The notes under the pieces: generated by a model | Database searches by the model: none | What the model was told of the DNA's origin: nothing | Seen by the model: only the letters and a program-made list of their open reading frames with translations | Shown here: piece after piece, positions 23,435 to 37,685 of the stretch | How the letters are laid out: each line of letters opens with the position of its first letter | How positions within the stretch are numbered: position 1 is the first letter of the stretch | Program-made: the position numbers and the translations under genes | NCBI GenBank assembly: GCA_022835595.1 | Contig: BQUP01000003.1 | Coordinates: 2,218,975 to 2,282,974 of the forward strand | Direction of reading: 5' to 3' | Length of the DNA stretch: 64,000 nt | Origin: Cystobasidium ongulense | Taxonomy: Eukaryota; Basidiomycota; Cystobasidiomycetes; Cystobasidiales; Cystobasidiaceae

Positions 23435-26400
23435 TCAGAGATCCGGTTCTCTATGAACAGGCTTCCTGACGGCAGTAGTAGAAGCTGATCTAAGGGCAGG
23501 CCGTCTATCTAACCCACCGCTCATCAAGCCACTAGGTTCAACATAACTACCCGATAATCCACTTCCAGCTCTAGCAGCCCAAGCTCCAATATTAGCAAAT
23601 AGACCAGAAGGTCCATTGATGGGACTTTTGCCTAATCCCACATTGAAACCTTTATCCGAGTTACCAGACTCGCTATCTGCTCCATCGATAGCTTTAGCTT
23701 TGGAACGTGCGTCATTGCGCTTCGTAGGTGATAAAAGATCCGATTCGTTTTGGCGGGCATGCAACCCTGGCGAAGCGTCCACCCGACTAGGGCTATCGTG
23801 CGGGTCCCTCGTGCTTTTCGCTGGTATCCGGCCTGTGCCGCTTATAGCTCGCAGTATGGATGGCCTCGCGTGGGAGCCTGCCAGACTAGCCTTCACCGTA
23901 GCATCACCTTGCATGAAAGTACCCTCACGCGGAGGAGCAGCATCCGTAGTGGCTGATAAAGCGAGTCCAGCAGGTGAGAGAAGTCGACCAGAAGGATTCG
24001 CATGTGACAGGAACGTGGAACGTATGGAAGAATCTGATAGCCCTCTAGGGCGTAATGTCCGTTCAAGCAAATTAGGCCTGAACTCGTCCTCTCCCGCTAC
24101 CGAGTCTACCACGGCGTCCACATTCTTAGAGTAAGGTTGGTACACCCTCTGCCTTGAGTTCGGTGCTGCTGAATTGATCGACTGCCGATGGGATGGGTTA
24201 CGGGGAAGCATCGTCCAGGGATCGGCCTGGCCAGCATTAGTAGACCCTGCTCCTCCCGCAAAGATACTGCTTAAATTTCTCCTTGCAGGGTTGGCGCTTG
24301 TAGCAGATGAGCCCCTTCCTAGGCTATTATACTTGTCCGCGAGGCCCCCACCGCCTGCGTGGGGCATGATTGATACTTGACGCCTTATTCCACCTTGACC
24401 GCCGAACTCGACGTTCACCGTGGCAGCCGCCAGGGCACTTGAAGCTGCTGCACGAGAAGCGGGCTTAACACGATTCGGAGCTACACGTCCTGCATGAGGC
24501 GGTGTGGTGTGTTGTCCTTCTGTGCCGTAGAAGAGACGGGACAATGGTGCCAATAGTGCCGCAGCCCCAGACTTGTCCGATGTTGATGGCAACGTGCCAG
24601 CTAGAATATCGGCCGGCGTTTGATTTGCCTCGACTTCACGAAGTTTGCTGGCGAGGTGCGGTTCCAGTGTAATCCTGTTAACGATCAAGCGTAGTCGCCC
24701 CATCTCGTATAACACATCCCTGAAAAGCTTCACCACTGTGACGAAGTCTTTCCGAGCCATGAGACTTTCGTTCGATAGGTCAGATCCGTTGTAAGAGCCT
24801 TCTTGAGCTAATGCCGCTGCTTCATGCTCCAGAACTTGCCGGAAATGGTTGCGCATCGCGTCAATTTCCTGTAGCTGTGGGTGGATAAGTCATCAGTATA
24901 CCACCCCGGGCCCGTCTGTGTGTAATGAGGACTGACGATATCTCGCAGCGTTGTCTTTGCCAGATGACTAACATCTCCCGGTAGATTCTGGCGTTTCAGT
25001 CTCTGTTCGAGCGAAACAATATCTGCACCTTTCAGTCTCGTTACCAGTCGGACGACATGCTCCATCAAAGTACTCAACGCAGCTGTGCGATTAGCACGCT
25101 GTATGTCTGGAGCGGTATAGCTTTGCGGTGCGCTTTCAGACCTTTCGAATTCTGAAGCGAGATCCGATGACATTATGGAAGATGTATATTGCTTGAATTG
25201 GGGACGATGAGAAGGTCTGGGCGGCGAGATTGCCGTGTGGTTGTCGATCGTCTGTACCGCTATATCTCTCTTGATAGGTGAAGAATCCAATGGTGCAGCC
25301 GAAGCGCCATGATGTATGCGCAGTCCGCGTCTGGTTGGAGAGGACATGCTGAGACCACTTTCGCCGTCCACTACGGGCTTGATAGGGCTAGGTCCAATTT
25401 CCAGTATTGTTGGACCTTCTGAAATGGCATCTTCTAGCTCGCGTATATCTTCATGTGCTGTAGCCAATGCCGGCGAGCCTAGTGAAGACGTGAGGCTGTT
25501 GACAGATGCCGCCAGAGCGAAGGGCCGAAGAATTGGAGAACTCCCTCTTAGACTAGGAGACGGCGAGCGCATATAAGATTCACTCTCCAAGTCCTGAATG
25601 AGTGAGTCGGTTAGCTTCTGGCAGTGTCATGCAAAGTATCCGAGCGCTTACCTCAAGCTTTCTATTCGACAGATTTGAGAGATCTACGCTCATTGCACGA
25701 GTACCAGCGCGCCGTCCAGAAGCAGATGGAAACTGCCGTATAACGCTTCTTCTACGAACATGGCCGCGATTGCCTGCATGGCTCGAAGATCCCGATGACT
25801 CGTTACTAGTGTGCGGAAGTCTTCCCATGATGTTAGAAGACTGATAAAATGGCGTGGGCATCCATTCGTGCGCGCCATTGCTGGTTGGCGCGGTACAAGT
25901 GGATGGCTCCGAGCTATTGCCAGGGCTTTGAAGACCGTCGTTCACTGAAGGGGTTTCTGTGCTATTGTTTGCACTCGGTACATCGTCGTACGTTGAGAAT
26001 GCACTGCGTTCTGATCGTTCAGCCCGTAAATGTGCTATTTGATCTCGAGAAGTGTCGAGTAAAGCGTGAAGTTCTTGCATGTCGTGCCGCATGGCTTCAT
26101 TCTCTTGCTTCAGGAGATCAACGAGCTGGAGAGAATCCGACTGTTCACCATTCGGCAAGAAAGGAGATGTTGGCATTTGCTGATGACAGAAGCATACAGG
26201 CCTATCAGTACGCATGTGCTTGAATCTTGTGTACACTCAAGGCTGAACCTACAGATATAGAGCTAGGCCGAGAGCGATTACGTGTGGCCGAAATAGAATG
26301 ACTACCTCTCCGCTCGTGGCCCTTCTTGACCTCGGTTACAGATTCAAGTTGTTGTGAAATCTGCTCTAGATGCTGTTCGTTGTCGGCTGTTGTCGTTGAT

Positions 26401-27152
26401 GCAGTACAATCAGCATCAATAGAGAGGTCTCCAGTAAAGCTCAAAAAAAGCGTACCCAGCTTTGAGAGCGCACGTCTTGCTTTGGCTTCTGCTGCATTCG
26501 CACGCCGCCGCTCGACTTCTAGCTCCTGTCGCAAGTCGTCGAGTTCCGTCGCAAGCGCCGGATCGTGTGAGCTATCGTTCGCGACTGCATCATTCTTCTG
26601 GTGACGAGCATTCAGCCGTCGTATTGCCTTCCGATCTTCCTCGAGCGTAATGAGAAGCTGCCTATTTGATGCTTCAGATGCTTCCAGGTTTGCATTTGCG
26701 CGTTCTGCGCGCTGTTCAAGGCAGAAATGTCAATCGTGTTTACCTCCCTGTCACGCAAGTGTCGATTCTATACGCGCTCGAGCAGCATGTTTTGCAGCAC
26801 TCACCTTGATGAGCTGTGCGTTCTCCTTGTAGGACTGAGCAAGTCTATCCAGAAGCTGGCTCACGCTCGTCTCAAGCTCCTTGTGCTTCAACTGCAGGCC
26901 CTTCTTCTCCTGCACCAGTTGTTCCTGCTTCTCGAGAAGCGCGAGGCCAAGCTGCGCACTAAGTAGCAACCGCTTCTCCAGCAGTGCAAGCGCAGCCGGT
27001 CCCTCTATAGTATCTTCACTGTGCTCTTGGTTGTCCGTGCTGCTGACACTGCCTGCACTGAAGCTAGCGAACAGCTCCTGCAGACGCGCCGGCGAGTCGA
27101 GAGCCTCCAGCAGCGACTTGGACGACGCAGACGCCGGCAAGCTGCTCGTCAT
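23435..27152 (-). CDS. Coiled-coil protein with CC1-box-like N-terminus (possible dynein adaptor)
   Basis: ATG at 27150-27152 (MTSSLPASASSKSLLEALDS). The first exon (to about 26804) ends in a long heptad region containing LLLSAQLGLALLEKQEQL, which resembles the AAxxG-type CC1 box of BICD, TRAK/HAP1 and Spindly proteins, the segment that binds dynein light intermediate chain. More coiled coil follows (RAERANANLEASEASNRQLL; RRRANAAEAKARRALSKL). The rest is mostly disordered, Ser/Pro-rich, with short ordered parts: a helical stretch around 24950-25080 (SLEQRLKRQNLPGDVSHLAK) leading into EIDAMRNHFRQVLEHE, then FVTVVKLFRDVLYEMGRLR. Several introns; end at 23435. The dynein link is inference from one motif. 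No signal peptide or membrane segment is seen. Confidence 0.78.
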
Positions 27153-27532
27153 CTCTGGGACGCGTCGAGGTTTCGGAGAGGAAGGTATTGTGCTACCCGG
27201 GCTGCGACAACGCAGGCGCGTACATCTTGTTCGTCGGTTATTGCAATTCCAAAGGGCAAGATGGCACGTGAGCCGAATGGCCCCAGCAAGCCGAAGAATC
27301 CTTCTTCGCCGCGGGATGCTGCATATGCGTGCGCTTGCTAGTCTATTATTGATACATTATGATACATTTATTACCCCACACCCAATTATCCAGAACAACA
27401 GCATTACCGAACAGACCAACCTAGGTTTGAATGATGAATGCAGTTGCTATAAACTCTTCGAATGCGAATATTATTTGAAGTCAGGAAAGCCTGGACCTAT
27501 GCAAAAGAAAGTAGTTTTACAATGTATCGTAA
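27153..27532. promoter_or_regulatory. Promoter of the coiled-coil gene / 3' end of RasGAP gene
   Basis: Both flanking genes read on the minus strand. These 380 bases contain no supported coding region; the part near 27340-27440 is AT-rich. Confidence 0.4.
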
Positions 27533-30500
27533 TCATCCAATAGTCACTAATGGTTCGTCACTGGCTAGGAAGGCGCCAAGCAGATCTGCACAGCAGCGAA
27601 GCTTGTGTCGAGCCAAATCTGCATCATGTGTTGCCTGGGTAAGGAAGTTGGAGAAGGAAGCGCATTCCAGGAGCTTTGGTAGGCCCAGTGCAGCAATGTA
27701 GGCAGTGATGTCCAGGCCGTTCAATTGGGCGCTCGATGGCGAAGAGAACAAATGAGAGAGCAGCGCTTCGGTTGCCTCGACTAGATCCGAATCGTTGCTG
27801 TGTTGAAGCCAAGCTGTGAGCAAAGTCACGAGGTCGGCGGAACTGGACAGGATATATGCAATGAGTCAGGGGTCTAAGCCGTAGTCTCCATCTCTGGCAG
27901 CGGAAGGGTGCTCACAGCAAAATCACTACTGCAGGGGAGATTTCGGCGATCTCGTGCATGAACTGGAGTAATAGTCTGCGTTCGGTGTGTGAGGTGGCTG
28001 CGTACATCAGGCTTATAGTGAGCGATGCAGCCAGCACGAGTGGTTCCTGGTGCAGCAAGCGCTGAACTCAGCCTCTGAAATTATTGACACAGTGTTGACG
28101 TAGCTCACATTCTTGTCCACGTCGAGTCGATCCAGTATCGGCTGGTATTCGATCTGACGCTCCCCTTCGTCGACACAATGCTTCGACTGCGCGGTGTGGT
28201 TAGGTGCATGTGCATAACTTGGAAGCAAAGCGGTGATGTAGCCAAGTTCGCTAATGTTCGTACACACAGGTAGGGTATGTGTACCCGCTTGGTCGCTCAC
28301 GCCTGGACCGTTGCATGCAGGCTCGTTTGTGCTTGTAGTCGGAATTGTAGTGTAGGCTAGTGCACGTAGAAGAGCTGGACAGGGAAGCGATAGTATGGTC
28401 CTTAGTTGTGCTTATGCAAGGCTGTGCTGACACTACGCTACTTACAGATTGTTTGCTCGACCGTGTCCTGGTGCTGCAGTCCTTTCGCAAAAAGACTGGC
28501 GATTGAAAAAGAAAAGTTCTCTTTCGTAAAGTGAACATCGAGGAAATCTTCATATTCTTCCCATACCATCGAAACTTCTTGCGTCTTGTTTCTTACATTG
28601 AGAAGGTATGTACCAATATCGATATTGTGGCTTGGCAAAGCCCTGGCCAGACACGCTGCTGCTGCTTCGACCAGAAGGCCCGCGGTAGCGAACAGCAGTG
28701 GGTGTGCTTGGCTGATTCCGACCCCCATCCAGAAGAGCTGGCCAGCAATGGCCGTATTTGATGTATCGCGCAAGCCACTGACGAAGCACAGCATGTACGC
28801 TTGTAGGGCATTTGAGTTGATGTCATCTGATAGATTGACGCGGACAGTTTGCAAGAGGTGTCGCATCGTTGGGTCACCCTGCATAATGGAACACATCAGT
28901 CGATTGGAGCTTCCAAATACTAAATGACATACTATTGAGAACTGCGACAGCACTAGGAGCGATCGGTATTGTATTATACCACAGGAAGATAATGCCGACT
29001 GGAGCGCTTTGGAACTACATCGAGCAGCCCAATAAACACCGGTATCTGGGTGACACGATCATGAATTAGTTGGGGCCGTGTTTGGTCACCATATGTCTCA
29101 CCTTGACATGGAGGCAAGGCCATGCTCATCAGGGTCAACCGCGAGATGAAGGCGTGTATTGCTATAGCAACTTGTGGCACACATCCATCTTGTAGCTGCT
29201 CCACTATATCCATTTGTTGTAGTTCTTGCAGAAACGTCCAGGCGACCTTTATCTGATTGACAGATGCTATGTGTGCTTCGCGATTCGGTGTCGAGGTGCT
29301 CAAGGATACGGAAAAAGAGTCAATCGCACGCCAGATTTTCGCAGACTCTTCTTCTGTACCAAGGCCTGCAATCATGCTATAGACCCAGATCAGATCGCCA
29401 ACAAATAATGACGTTGTACTCGTGTCGCATTGGGAGAAATATGTGTCTAGTTCAAGAAGTCCGAGAATTTGTGACCACTCTTGAGCTTGGTCGAGGGCGA
29501 TCGCAACTTTCCCTGCAGCAGCCAAGATGAGGCCATGAAGTCTCGCAATAATCCTGCCTCTTACTGCTGATGAAGGAGCTAAGTTGAGAACTTCTTTGAT
29601 GACATGTTTCTGCGGTTCGCTGTAGTCAATACGCTTGAAAGCAAGCAATGCCGTTTGCAGTATTGTATCGATGATCTGCTCGTGCGCGAGGAGTACAGGC
29701 CATGTCTTTGTCCGCATGTAGCACAATGCCTGGACAAGGGGTTCAGTTAGTACGGGATTACACTCAAGACTCGATTAAGCTATAGCCCACAGTTTTGTTG
29801 TATATACTGAGATCGAGAAGACGTTCAGTCGACTGAAGGACAGCTAATTTCATGCGTGGAGTTGCCAAGGCCGGGGGCTCCACGAGATATGTCAAAAGTG
29901 GCTTGATGAGGATTAGCAGCTGCAAAATCCTTGCGTCTGATAGAGTTCTGATATCTTCTAAGACTTGTGGTAATATTGAAGGTACTCTATCCGAGTCCTG
30001 GAGTAAAAGCTGAGACAGGCCACGCGCAACAGCTTCTAAGGTTCTTCCATCAGATTCTGCCAAGAAGGTCTAGACTCAATCGTCTACACTGGCATGTATA
30101 ATTCTGGGTTACTGACCGGTCTCGCAAGCCAGGGATTTGTCTTCAAGGCCGTTTAGCCGACATTGTCGTTGCCAAAGTCTGAAACCAGCATGTCTTGTGA
30201 AAGGATCCTCGGACGTCATTGCACAGAGAGAAGCAGAGAACAGCTTGGCTGACGCAAGCTCAACTGAATTTCTTGGATATAGCAGTCTGCAACTGCAGTG
30301 CCTCGGTACATGCACTTCACAAAGCGCCTGAGCTGCCTGGATATTAGAAACCGTCAAGCCCGTGCAATTGCACCCGTAGAAAGGTAACGTACCTGATAGA
30401 ACGACTCTGGCTCCTCCACATCCAGTAAAGCGATGTGGCTTCCGTTCACCAGGCCAATTTCGAAGTTGGAAAGCCCATATTGGCCGTGTTGACGGTGCAC

Positions 30501-33500
30501 GCAGGTAATTGCACTATATGGTATATAGTCTTGCGTGTATCCCTTAATCTCATTGAATAACGTGCGTTTGCGAGACTACACAAACGGCAATAAGCAATGC
30601 TGTATAAAGGAGACCTAGGATCAATTTCCTCTTACGGCGACAATGAGCCAGTCTTGCTGGCCTGCCCTTATTTGGCAGCGAACATGCGCGCCTTCTCGAC
30701 AGACGAGAGTGGCCTTGGTAATTATCGCACGGTCACGTCCACTTAACTCGAGAGTGCTGGGCGACAGTACAGTGGATGGCATGGGAAAGTGGTCCTCAAG
30801 CTCGAAGGTATCTTGCGCCACGCGAACCTTGTTTTCGATGTCTAACGCTGCGTAAACAGTCTATAGTCAGCTTTTACGTATGCTGGAAGGTAAGGTATAA
30901 GAACAGGCCTACCTGGTAGCATAGCCAAAACCTTCTTGAAATAGGTGACGAACGAACTTGACGGTGAGTAGATGTGAATGGAATGAAGCTTGCTAGACAC
31001 TGGTGGGTCGGTGTGGTCGGTGAAAGTTTGGAGAAAGGCGATAGGAATGCCATTATCCTCCTCAAAACCAGTGCAATCAAGAATTATCTCGTATTGCAAG
31101 GTTTTCATTTGGTCGATTGTGCGACGAGCTTGCATACATATGGCGGGAAAGTCTGACTTTGAAGCGTTGAGAGCGCGCATGACCAAGCATAAAGCGGGAC
31201 TGCCACGCTAAACGGCAGCATTAAGGGCAGTACACGTTAGGGCAAGTAGCGCAATGTTCATCGTTTGCGCATTCCTGAAGGCTTACCTGGCTCTTGAAGC
31301 CTGTTCGAAAGGCGGCATCGAATCCGTTCGCTGGACTAGAAAAAGCCTTGGCAGGTCTATAGAGGGCACTGTCTCCTTCAAGGTCTGATGTGAGTCCATT
31401 TCCAGTGCTCTCTAGCTCGCTAGCTTGCTTGATATCCCAGAGTATTCTGGTGAGATGCGCCCATGCACGTGCTGCGTCGGCATATTCGTTCGTGAATGCG
31501 TCATCTTGCCAGTGCTTGGATTTCACAAATGCCGGCCGTGCCAGAACTGTGAGACAATTGTCAGCTGGGTGATCTGGTAAGCTCTATGTCGTAGGGCGAG
31601 ACATACGCGTGCTACCTATGCGCTCTGTATTTCGCCAGATGAATTGGAAAATGAGATTTTGGTCACAATCCGATAAGGCTAGCTCATGGATCGGCTTGCC
31701 AGATTGGTTACTTTCTGCTGAAGACTGTATGGTCGATTTAGCCTAGACTCGTACTTTCACAGGAGCCTTGGGACTTACAGAAATCTGCGTCAAAAAAGTG
31801 GTCATATCCAAAATGTGCTAACGAAGGTGCCGGGTAGATGTACAATTACAGTTAGACTGACAATTTCCTCATAGTAGGGCAAAGACACGAACCTTGCTAA
31901 TGAAGCCATTAAGACTCTTCATCCCCGGTTCCTTGAATCGTATGTTGTTGCTCAGCGCTTGCAGTAACTGAGGAGGAGATCTACCGCTCAGCGTAGCCCT
32001 AGTATTTCAGACATTGAGAAGCAAGACACACCTTTCCAATCAAAATCAGCGCCTTTCTGGACTCTTCAGGCAGCTCGAGGTCAACAAGTTCAGGGTTTAT
32101 GATTGCTGGGTTGATATAGCGTAAGAAGATCCAGCCTCCGATAGCTGTGTAGACAGAGTCAGGAAAGAAATCCCTGACGACGGTTTGGATGTGGTGACAC
32201 AGGTCTTGCATTTCACTGAAGTGGAGACCTTAGAAAATGACGGCACGGTTCTATAATTTGGGAGGCTTACGATGGGATTAAATGCCAAGTCTCGCAAATG
32301 AGGCTTAGAAACGCCTCAGTAAGGGTCTAAGAAAGTGCAAGAGGAGTCGATGTGAGATCTAGCGGATAAACGTGCACTGGAGCGCAGTACTTACCTCGAG
32401 TCGGATCACTCCCTCATCAACGTCACTTGACTCGCTATACATATCCATATCAGATAAATCCAAAGGCTGTTCGGCCAATGTCGAGAGTAGATGTGAGATA
32501 AGGAAGCGTAAATATGAGTAACCCCGAGTCCGTGCGAAAGTCGTCAATAGACGCGTCGCAGCTGAATTTCCGCGAAAGAGGGTAGACTCGTGCTCTGGAA
32601 CGCGCTTAGGATTAGCAAGTGCAGGAGTGTTTTTTCCTGATCTGAAGTAATAGGCTCACCAGTTGTGCTTATTTCCTGCTCAATGACAGCCTTGAGAAGT
32701 TTGGTCTCCATTCCGTGAGCAGTGAGAATGTACATCAAGAGGTCCAATATACCTTCATGCTCGCTACTTGTGCAGATATCGACTATAGAAAGCGCGAGAG
32801 ATAGATCCGGGGCCGCTATAATTGCGACGAGGTCCGCGAAGTGATCTCGAGAGGTTGTTACAGATAGCGATTCGAGTTGTGTCATAGTCGCGGTGAGGAT
32901 GTCAAGATTCGTTCCGAAGCCTGGATCTGAAGTGTTGCAGAGATCCGTAATGATACTCCCGCTTTCTGGGTAATTTGACGCCAGTAAGTTTGACATGGCA
33001 CGTATGACCGCGCTTCGCACTGCGTGAAAAAAGCCATCCTCCGCAACGTCTTGAAGGCCAGTTTGTCGACTATCAAGGCTCCCGCGGCCGTTCCAAATCT
33101 GCTCAGGCTATGAAGTTCATACATTTCAGTATGGTGATCGTGCGCCGTCGAAGGCAGCTTCGAAAGTAACACAAATGGACGGACCTGAAGAGATTCCTGC
33201 CTGCGTAGGATGTCTAGAAGAAAATTGGAGTACGAATGTACCATGCGAGCGTTGGGTGTCATGTTCCCTCGACTTTGCTTGGTGCCTTGTCTTTGTATGC
33301 AGAGTCCTTCAAAGCAGACAGACAAAGAATACAAAGCCTGGAGTTCCAATTCACAGCGACTCTTCTCTGGCAAATCTAGGCGCTTTGCATCCTCCACGAA
33401 TGATATCAAGTATCCAGCCAATGTATTACGGAAAGATGCAGATAAGGCGCTTGCGCATTGTGTTCGTTTCTCAAGGACAGCCTGTGCAGCTCTACAGGCC

Positions 33501-36500
33501 TTGATCTTAAGCCTGGTCCCATTGGCTGAAGAGCCCAAGTTACTGGCGTATAAGCAGCCTGTGAGCAAATGACGCTCTATTTGACCGCACGTAAAGATAG
33601 ATAGGGAATGCGGTGTTGACAAGCGTTCAAAGTTTTGAGCTAGTACCGACAGCGTTTGGTCGAAATGGAGAGTTGCAGCCTCAAAGGTGGTACCTAATTG
33701 GCGAGCATTGTAGAAAACTTCTGATCGAGCAGCCATTTCTGCTATGATGTGATGAAGAAAATCTGGACTAAGTTCATTACCCAGATGCTCTCTAGCGGCA
33801 TCCCGCATTCGGAGATGCTCGGACGCCAGGAGACGCATCATACCGAGCAGAAGATCTACTAGATATTCTTGCCGCACTTCATCATCCATCCACTCTGGCA
33901 GATAGTCTTTCGGGATGAGCTTGTTCAGAGCTCGTTCCGTCGAAGAGGGAAAGTATACCAATCCCACGGTTCTGACCAAGAAACCGGATATTTGGATCCA
34001 TTCCGTCATGATGTTCTGTATAGCGGAGACAGGTTGGTCAGCTCGGTGGTCGCATTGCGTATAACTTTGTAAGTACTGACCTCATCGGGCAACGTAATGT
34101 GCATAAAAGACATCTCAATTCCTCCAACCGACTTTTCATTGTGCTGCTCTACGCCTTGCAGGCCGAATATGCCGGCATAGTTCTTCCATCGGCCGTACAT
34201 ACCAAGCCAAACCACCGGTAAGGCAGGCGAGTATTGCTCAATCGATCGAAAAAGTTTCATCAATCGCTTCATTTGCGCAATATGGCCTCCTACGACTGGT
34301 CCCGTGTCTTTTCGTATAGCGTTTGCAACAGCAGTAATGTTCGAGAAGACTCCTCCCAACAATTTGACTATTGATGCCGCAGCTTGTATCGTTTCTCCAG
34401 CAAGAGTTTTGAGATCTGCATCAGAAGAGGATAGACCTGAGAAACCGATAAGCTCTGACAGCTCAAGGACAGTGGTATAGCTCTCTGGAAAACGATCCTT
34501 GTCGGGTAAAGCTCTGGCAAGCTGTTTCAGGAAGCTAACGAACACTTTATGGGCACCTTTGTCGTTTTGGGCTGTCTCTTGAGCGACAATACAAGGCTTT
34601 GCAAGCGCCAGAGACACAGTGCTGATATTGGCGTGAAAGAGATTATCGTTCCTTCTTTGAATTCTTTGCAGGCTGGAATCGATCTGGTCAAAATGTTTGC
34701 CTGGCTGGGACTGAGACTGCAAGTGGACAAGTAGATCGACAACGGCTTTCTGTATCGCAGGGTGGTTGTCTTCGTGCATCAGACAAAGGAGTATACCGAA
34801 GATCTGAGCAGTGTCGAAAGGTCTAAATTTGGCTAAATCTTTTAATGGTGGTGGTGTTTTGCGGGATGCATTGGATTGAGGTGTCTCCGATAGTTGAAAA
34901 AGTAAAAAGGTAGGTTCCTCGAAAAACAGCTTCAATATTGCGAGCACAACTTGGTTTCTTTCTGAGTCTAGATCGTCCATGGTCTGACGCGAGCGTGAAG
35001 AAGATGTGCAAAGTGTCGGCTGGCCATCTGTAGAGGTGTCAAAAGTGGAAGTCACCGCTTGATGTAGTAGCTTCGTTACAGGTATGAACGCTGCCTCTTT
35101 AAGCAACACTTCGTCTACGTCTGATATCTTGAGGAGTAACGTTATAGCCTCCAGCGCTGCGAGTTGGTACTGAGCTGGTATCTTGGGATTTAGGAAGCAT
35201 GGTACGACATCTCCTTGTAAGGTATTGAAAGACATTCTCCCGATAGCAACGATAGCATCCCTTATCAACGGCACATCTATTGCGCCGTCTTGACGTGTAC
35301 AAGGTCTTGATGGATCGAGCAATCTCTTCCTAATTTCTACTTCCATTTCCTCCGCTAAAATCCAAAGAGGCGGTAGAGGTCTTCCCTGTATTGGACGAGC
35401 ATAACTCGCCGCTTTACAAGTTTCAACGTAACAAACCAAAGCTAATCTAGTCTCCGCACCCAGTGCATTTCGTTGTGACTGTACAGAATGATTGTCTGTC
35501 GAAGGAGAGTAGCGTACGGCTTTTCTCAATGCATCGAGGAAGAGTACTTTTTTACTCAGCATGGGTGATCTCGTATCACCACCACCCATGGCGATTTGCA
35601 TTACTATTTCCGGGCATAGAGGGAGTAGAATAGACAGAGTAGGCCAAGTTGCATTTCTTCTCTTGATTGTATCACCAACGCTAAAAATGGTGTCGAATAA
35701 TGCTTCAGGTTGACCTGAGAATGCGAGCTTTTTCCCGTCTTCGTACATCGAATAGAAAATTCTTGGATTTTCAGTCATATACCTGTCCAAGATATCATGT
35801 AGTATCACCGCAATAACAGGCTGAGCTGACTTGCGAAGGCTGGTGAAGGAAATTCCTAACTCGCTCAGGACGGAAAAAAGTCGAGTATCATTAAAGTTTG
35901 AGAATTCTAACAAGTGTATTTCCGACATCTCCGGTATGTCATCTTGACCAATGGTGTTATTGGAGACAGCTAACCATTGTACGCTAAGCTTACTTCGAAT
36001 GCGAGTAAGAATCATGTCCCATCTTGAAGCTGAGATGTAGTTAACTATGGAAACGCAACTAATCAAGCAGTCTTTCAGGATATCCTGCTGACTTTCATTT
36101 TCTAGTGTATTGCTAAATGTACCTTCTTGCCGTCTTGAAATATCCATTTCGAGAGTCCGCAGCAATGGCGCAAAGGACGGAGAACTTGAAGATGTATCGC
36201 TTAGCGACGCAGGTGTCGACTGCGATGGCCACTGAAATCGTTTCGCAAGTGCCTTTGGAGAAGAGGCGCTTGTACGAGTACCATGTTCCTGCATGAACTT
36301 GCCTGAGACGCTAACAGGAGAAGTTACAGAAGCGGCCAGTACGGTTGAGGATTCCGACTTTTGTTGTTGGTGAATACTGGTCTGACCGGAGCTCTTCAAG
36401 CTGCTAGTATCGTAAAACGGGTTGTTAATGCCGAAAAGAGTAGAATAATACTGCTTGAGAAAGAAAGTAACAGTGCCTAAAAGCTGTTTGGCGGTCTTGT

Positions 36501-37685
36501 CGTCCAAAGGTGGTGGATCTACATTCTGAGCTGTGTTCTTCCAATGCCAATCTAAACAGCCAGCTGTCGCTTGGAGAAGAAGAGCTTGAGATCGCAAATT
36601 ATCAAGCGGATCTTGACGAGCCTGAGTAGGTTGATTATCTGGTCGCGTGGGTAGCTTGACGACTTGTTCAAGTTCATTGTGAAGCTGATGCAGGATGTAG
36701 GACAGCCGATGCCGCGAAAGCTGTTGAAGGGAGGAACATATCTTTCGAGCGCCGTATTCGTCGGTATGAAGTGTAGTCAAACGGCTCTCCAATGCCCGGT
36801 GGGGAAGCTGCGATGAGGCTGTCAGAAGTGTCACGCCCTGAATTTGGTATCCTCTGCCCACCCTTGCCACCAGCTTGTGCAGGAGAGCATCGATAAGCTT
36901 GTCTTGCTGAGCGCGAGGTGTTTCCTGCTTGCCCACAAAAGCAAGGAGTATATCAGATTTGTTTTATGCCGGGTTCAGGACGATTGCTAGCCGTATAGAA
37001 GCTCCTTGAAACTTGAATAGCCGATTTCCAGCCAAGCAGCCGACTCACCTGCTGCAGTTGTTGCCGATGAATGTGTAAATTCTCCGAGGTAGAATACAGC
37101 TGTTGATATTGTCCTTCGAGAGAGGATGAAGTCCTGTTAGCAGGCTGTTGTAGAAGAGCTGCTTTGCGTACGCCCAAATCGTTGCTGTGCCTTGCAAGGC
37201 CGAGGCCGACGCTTTCAATGGTCATGCCCGCTGCGGAGGCTGCAAAAGCAGAGGTGCGAGCAAGGTCGTAGCTAGATTGGCGTGGCTGGTGAATAGCTGC
37301 ATTATTGCTGATGCTAGCTGTTGTGTTCTGCCTGCTTCGCGTGTGGTGGCCGAGACTGGTGGCTGCACGCTTGTGCTGAACGCCATCATCCCCACTGCCA
37401 GTAGCATTCGCGATGGGAACGGGAGGGCTCGCTGCACCAGCTGCGGTAGAGCTAGCCTGACCATTCGCAGAGGCCTGTCGCTGTGTATGCTTCTTGCCTC
37501 CCAGCACAGATGGCCTCGTGAAGCCCGACAGCAGGTTGAGGCGTTTGTGGCTGTCACCACGCCGCTGCTGCTGCTGCTGCTCGCTCCCAGAGGCAGACAC
37601 TGGTGGAGTGAGTCCATTGTAATCAGCGTGACTGCAGAGACTATCATACAGATGCAGGCAACTCACTCACTACTGACTGGCTCAT
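27533..37685 (-). CDS. Ras GTPase-activating protein, Ira/neurofibromin type
   Basis: This gene of about 10 kb with many introns encodes a very large protein (my estimate is near 2,900 residues) that should switch Ras off. The RasGAP domain lies around 31.9-32.6 kb: STLFRGNSAATRLLT carries the arginine finger and GGWIFLRYINPAIINP the family hallmark. Downstream, around 30.6-31.2 kb, comes the Sec14-PH module of neurofibromins (LQYEIILDCTGFEEDN, then a PH-like segment). Long helical-repeat regions flank both. The N-terminus (37.0-37.6 kb) is disordered with a polyGln run. The start is uncertain: ATG at 37683-37685 joined through an intron to SASGSEQQQQQ keeps the frame. The stop is TGA at 27533-27535 after EPLVTIG. 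The linear order matches NF1/Ira, so the identity is firm. Confidence 0.92.
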
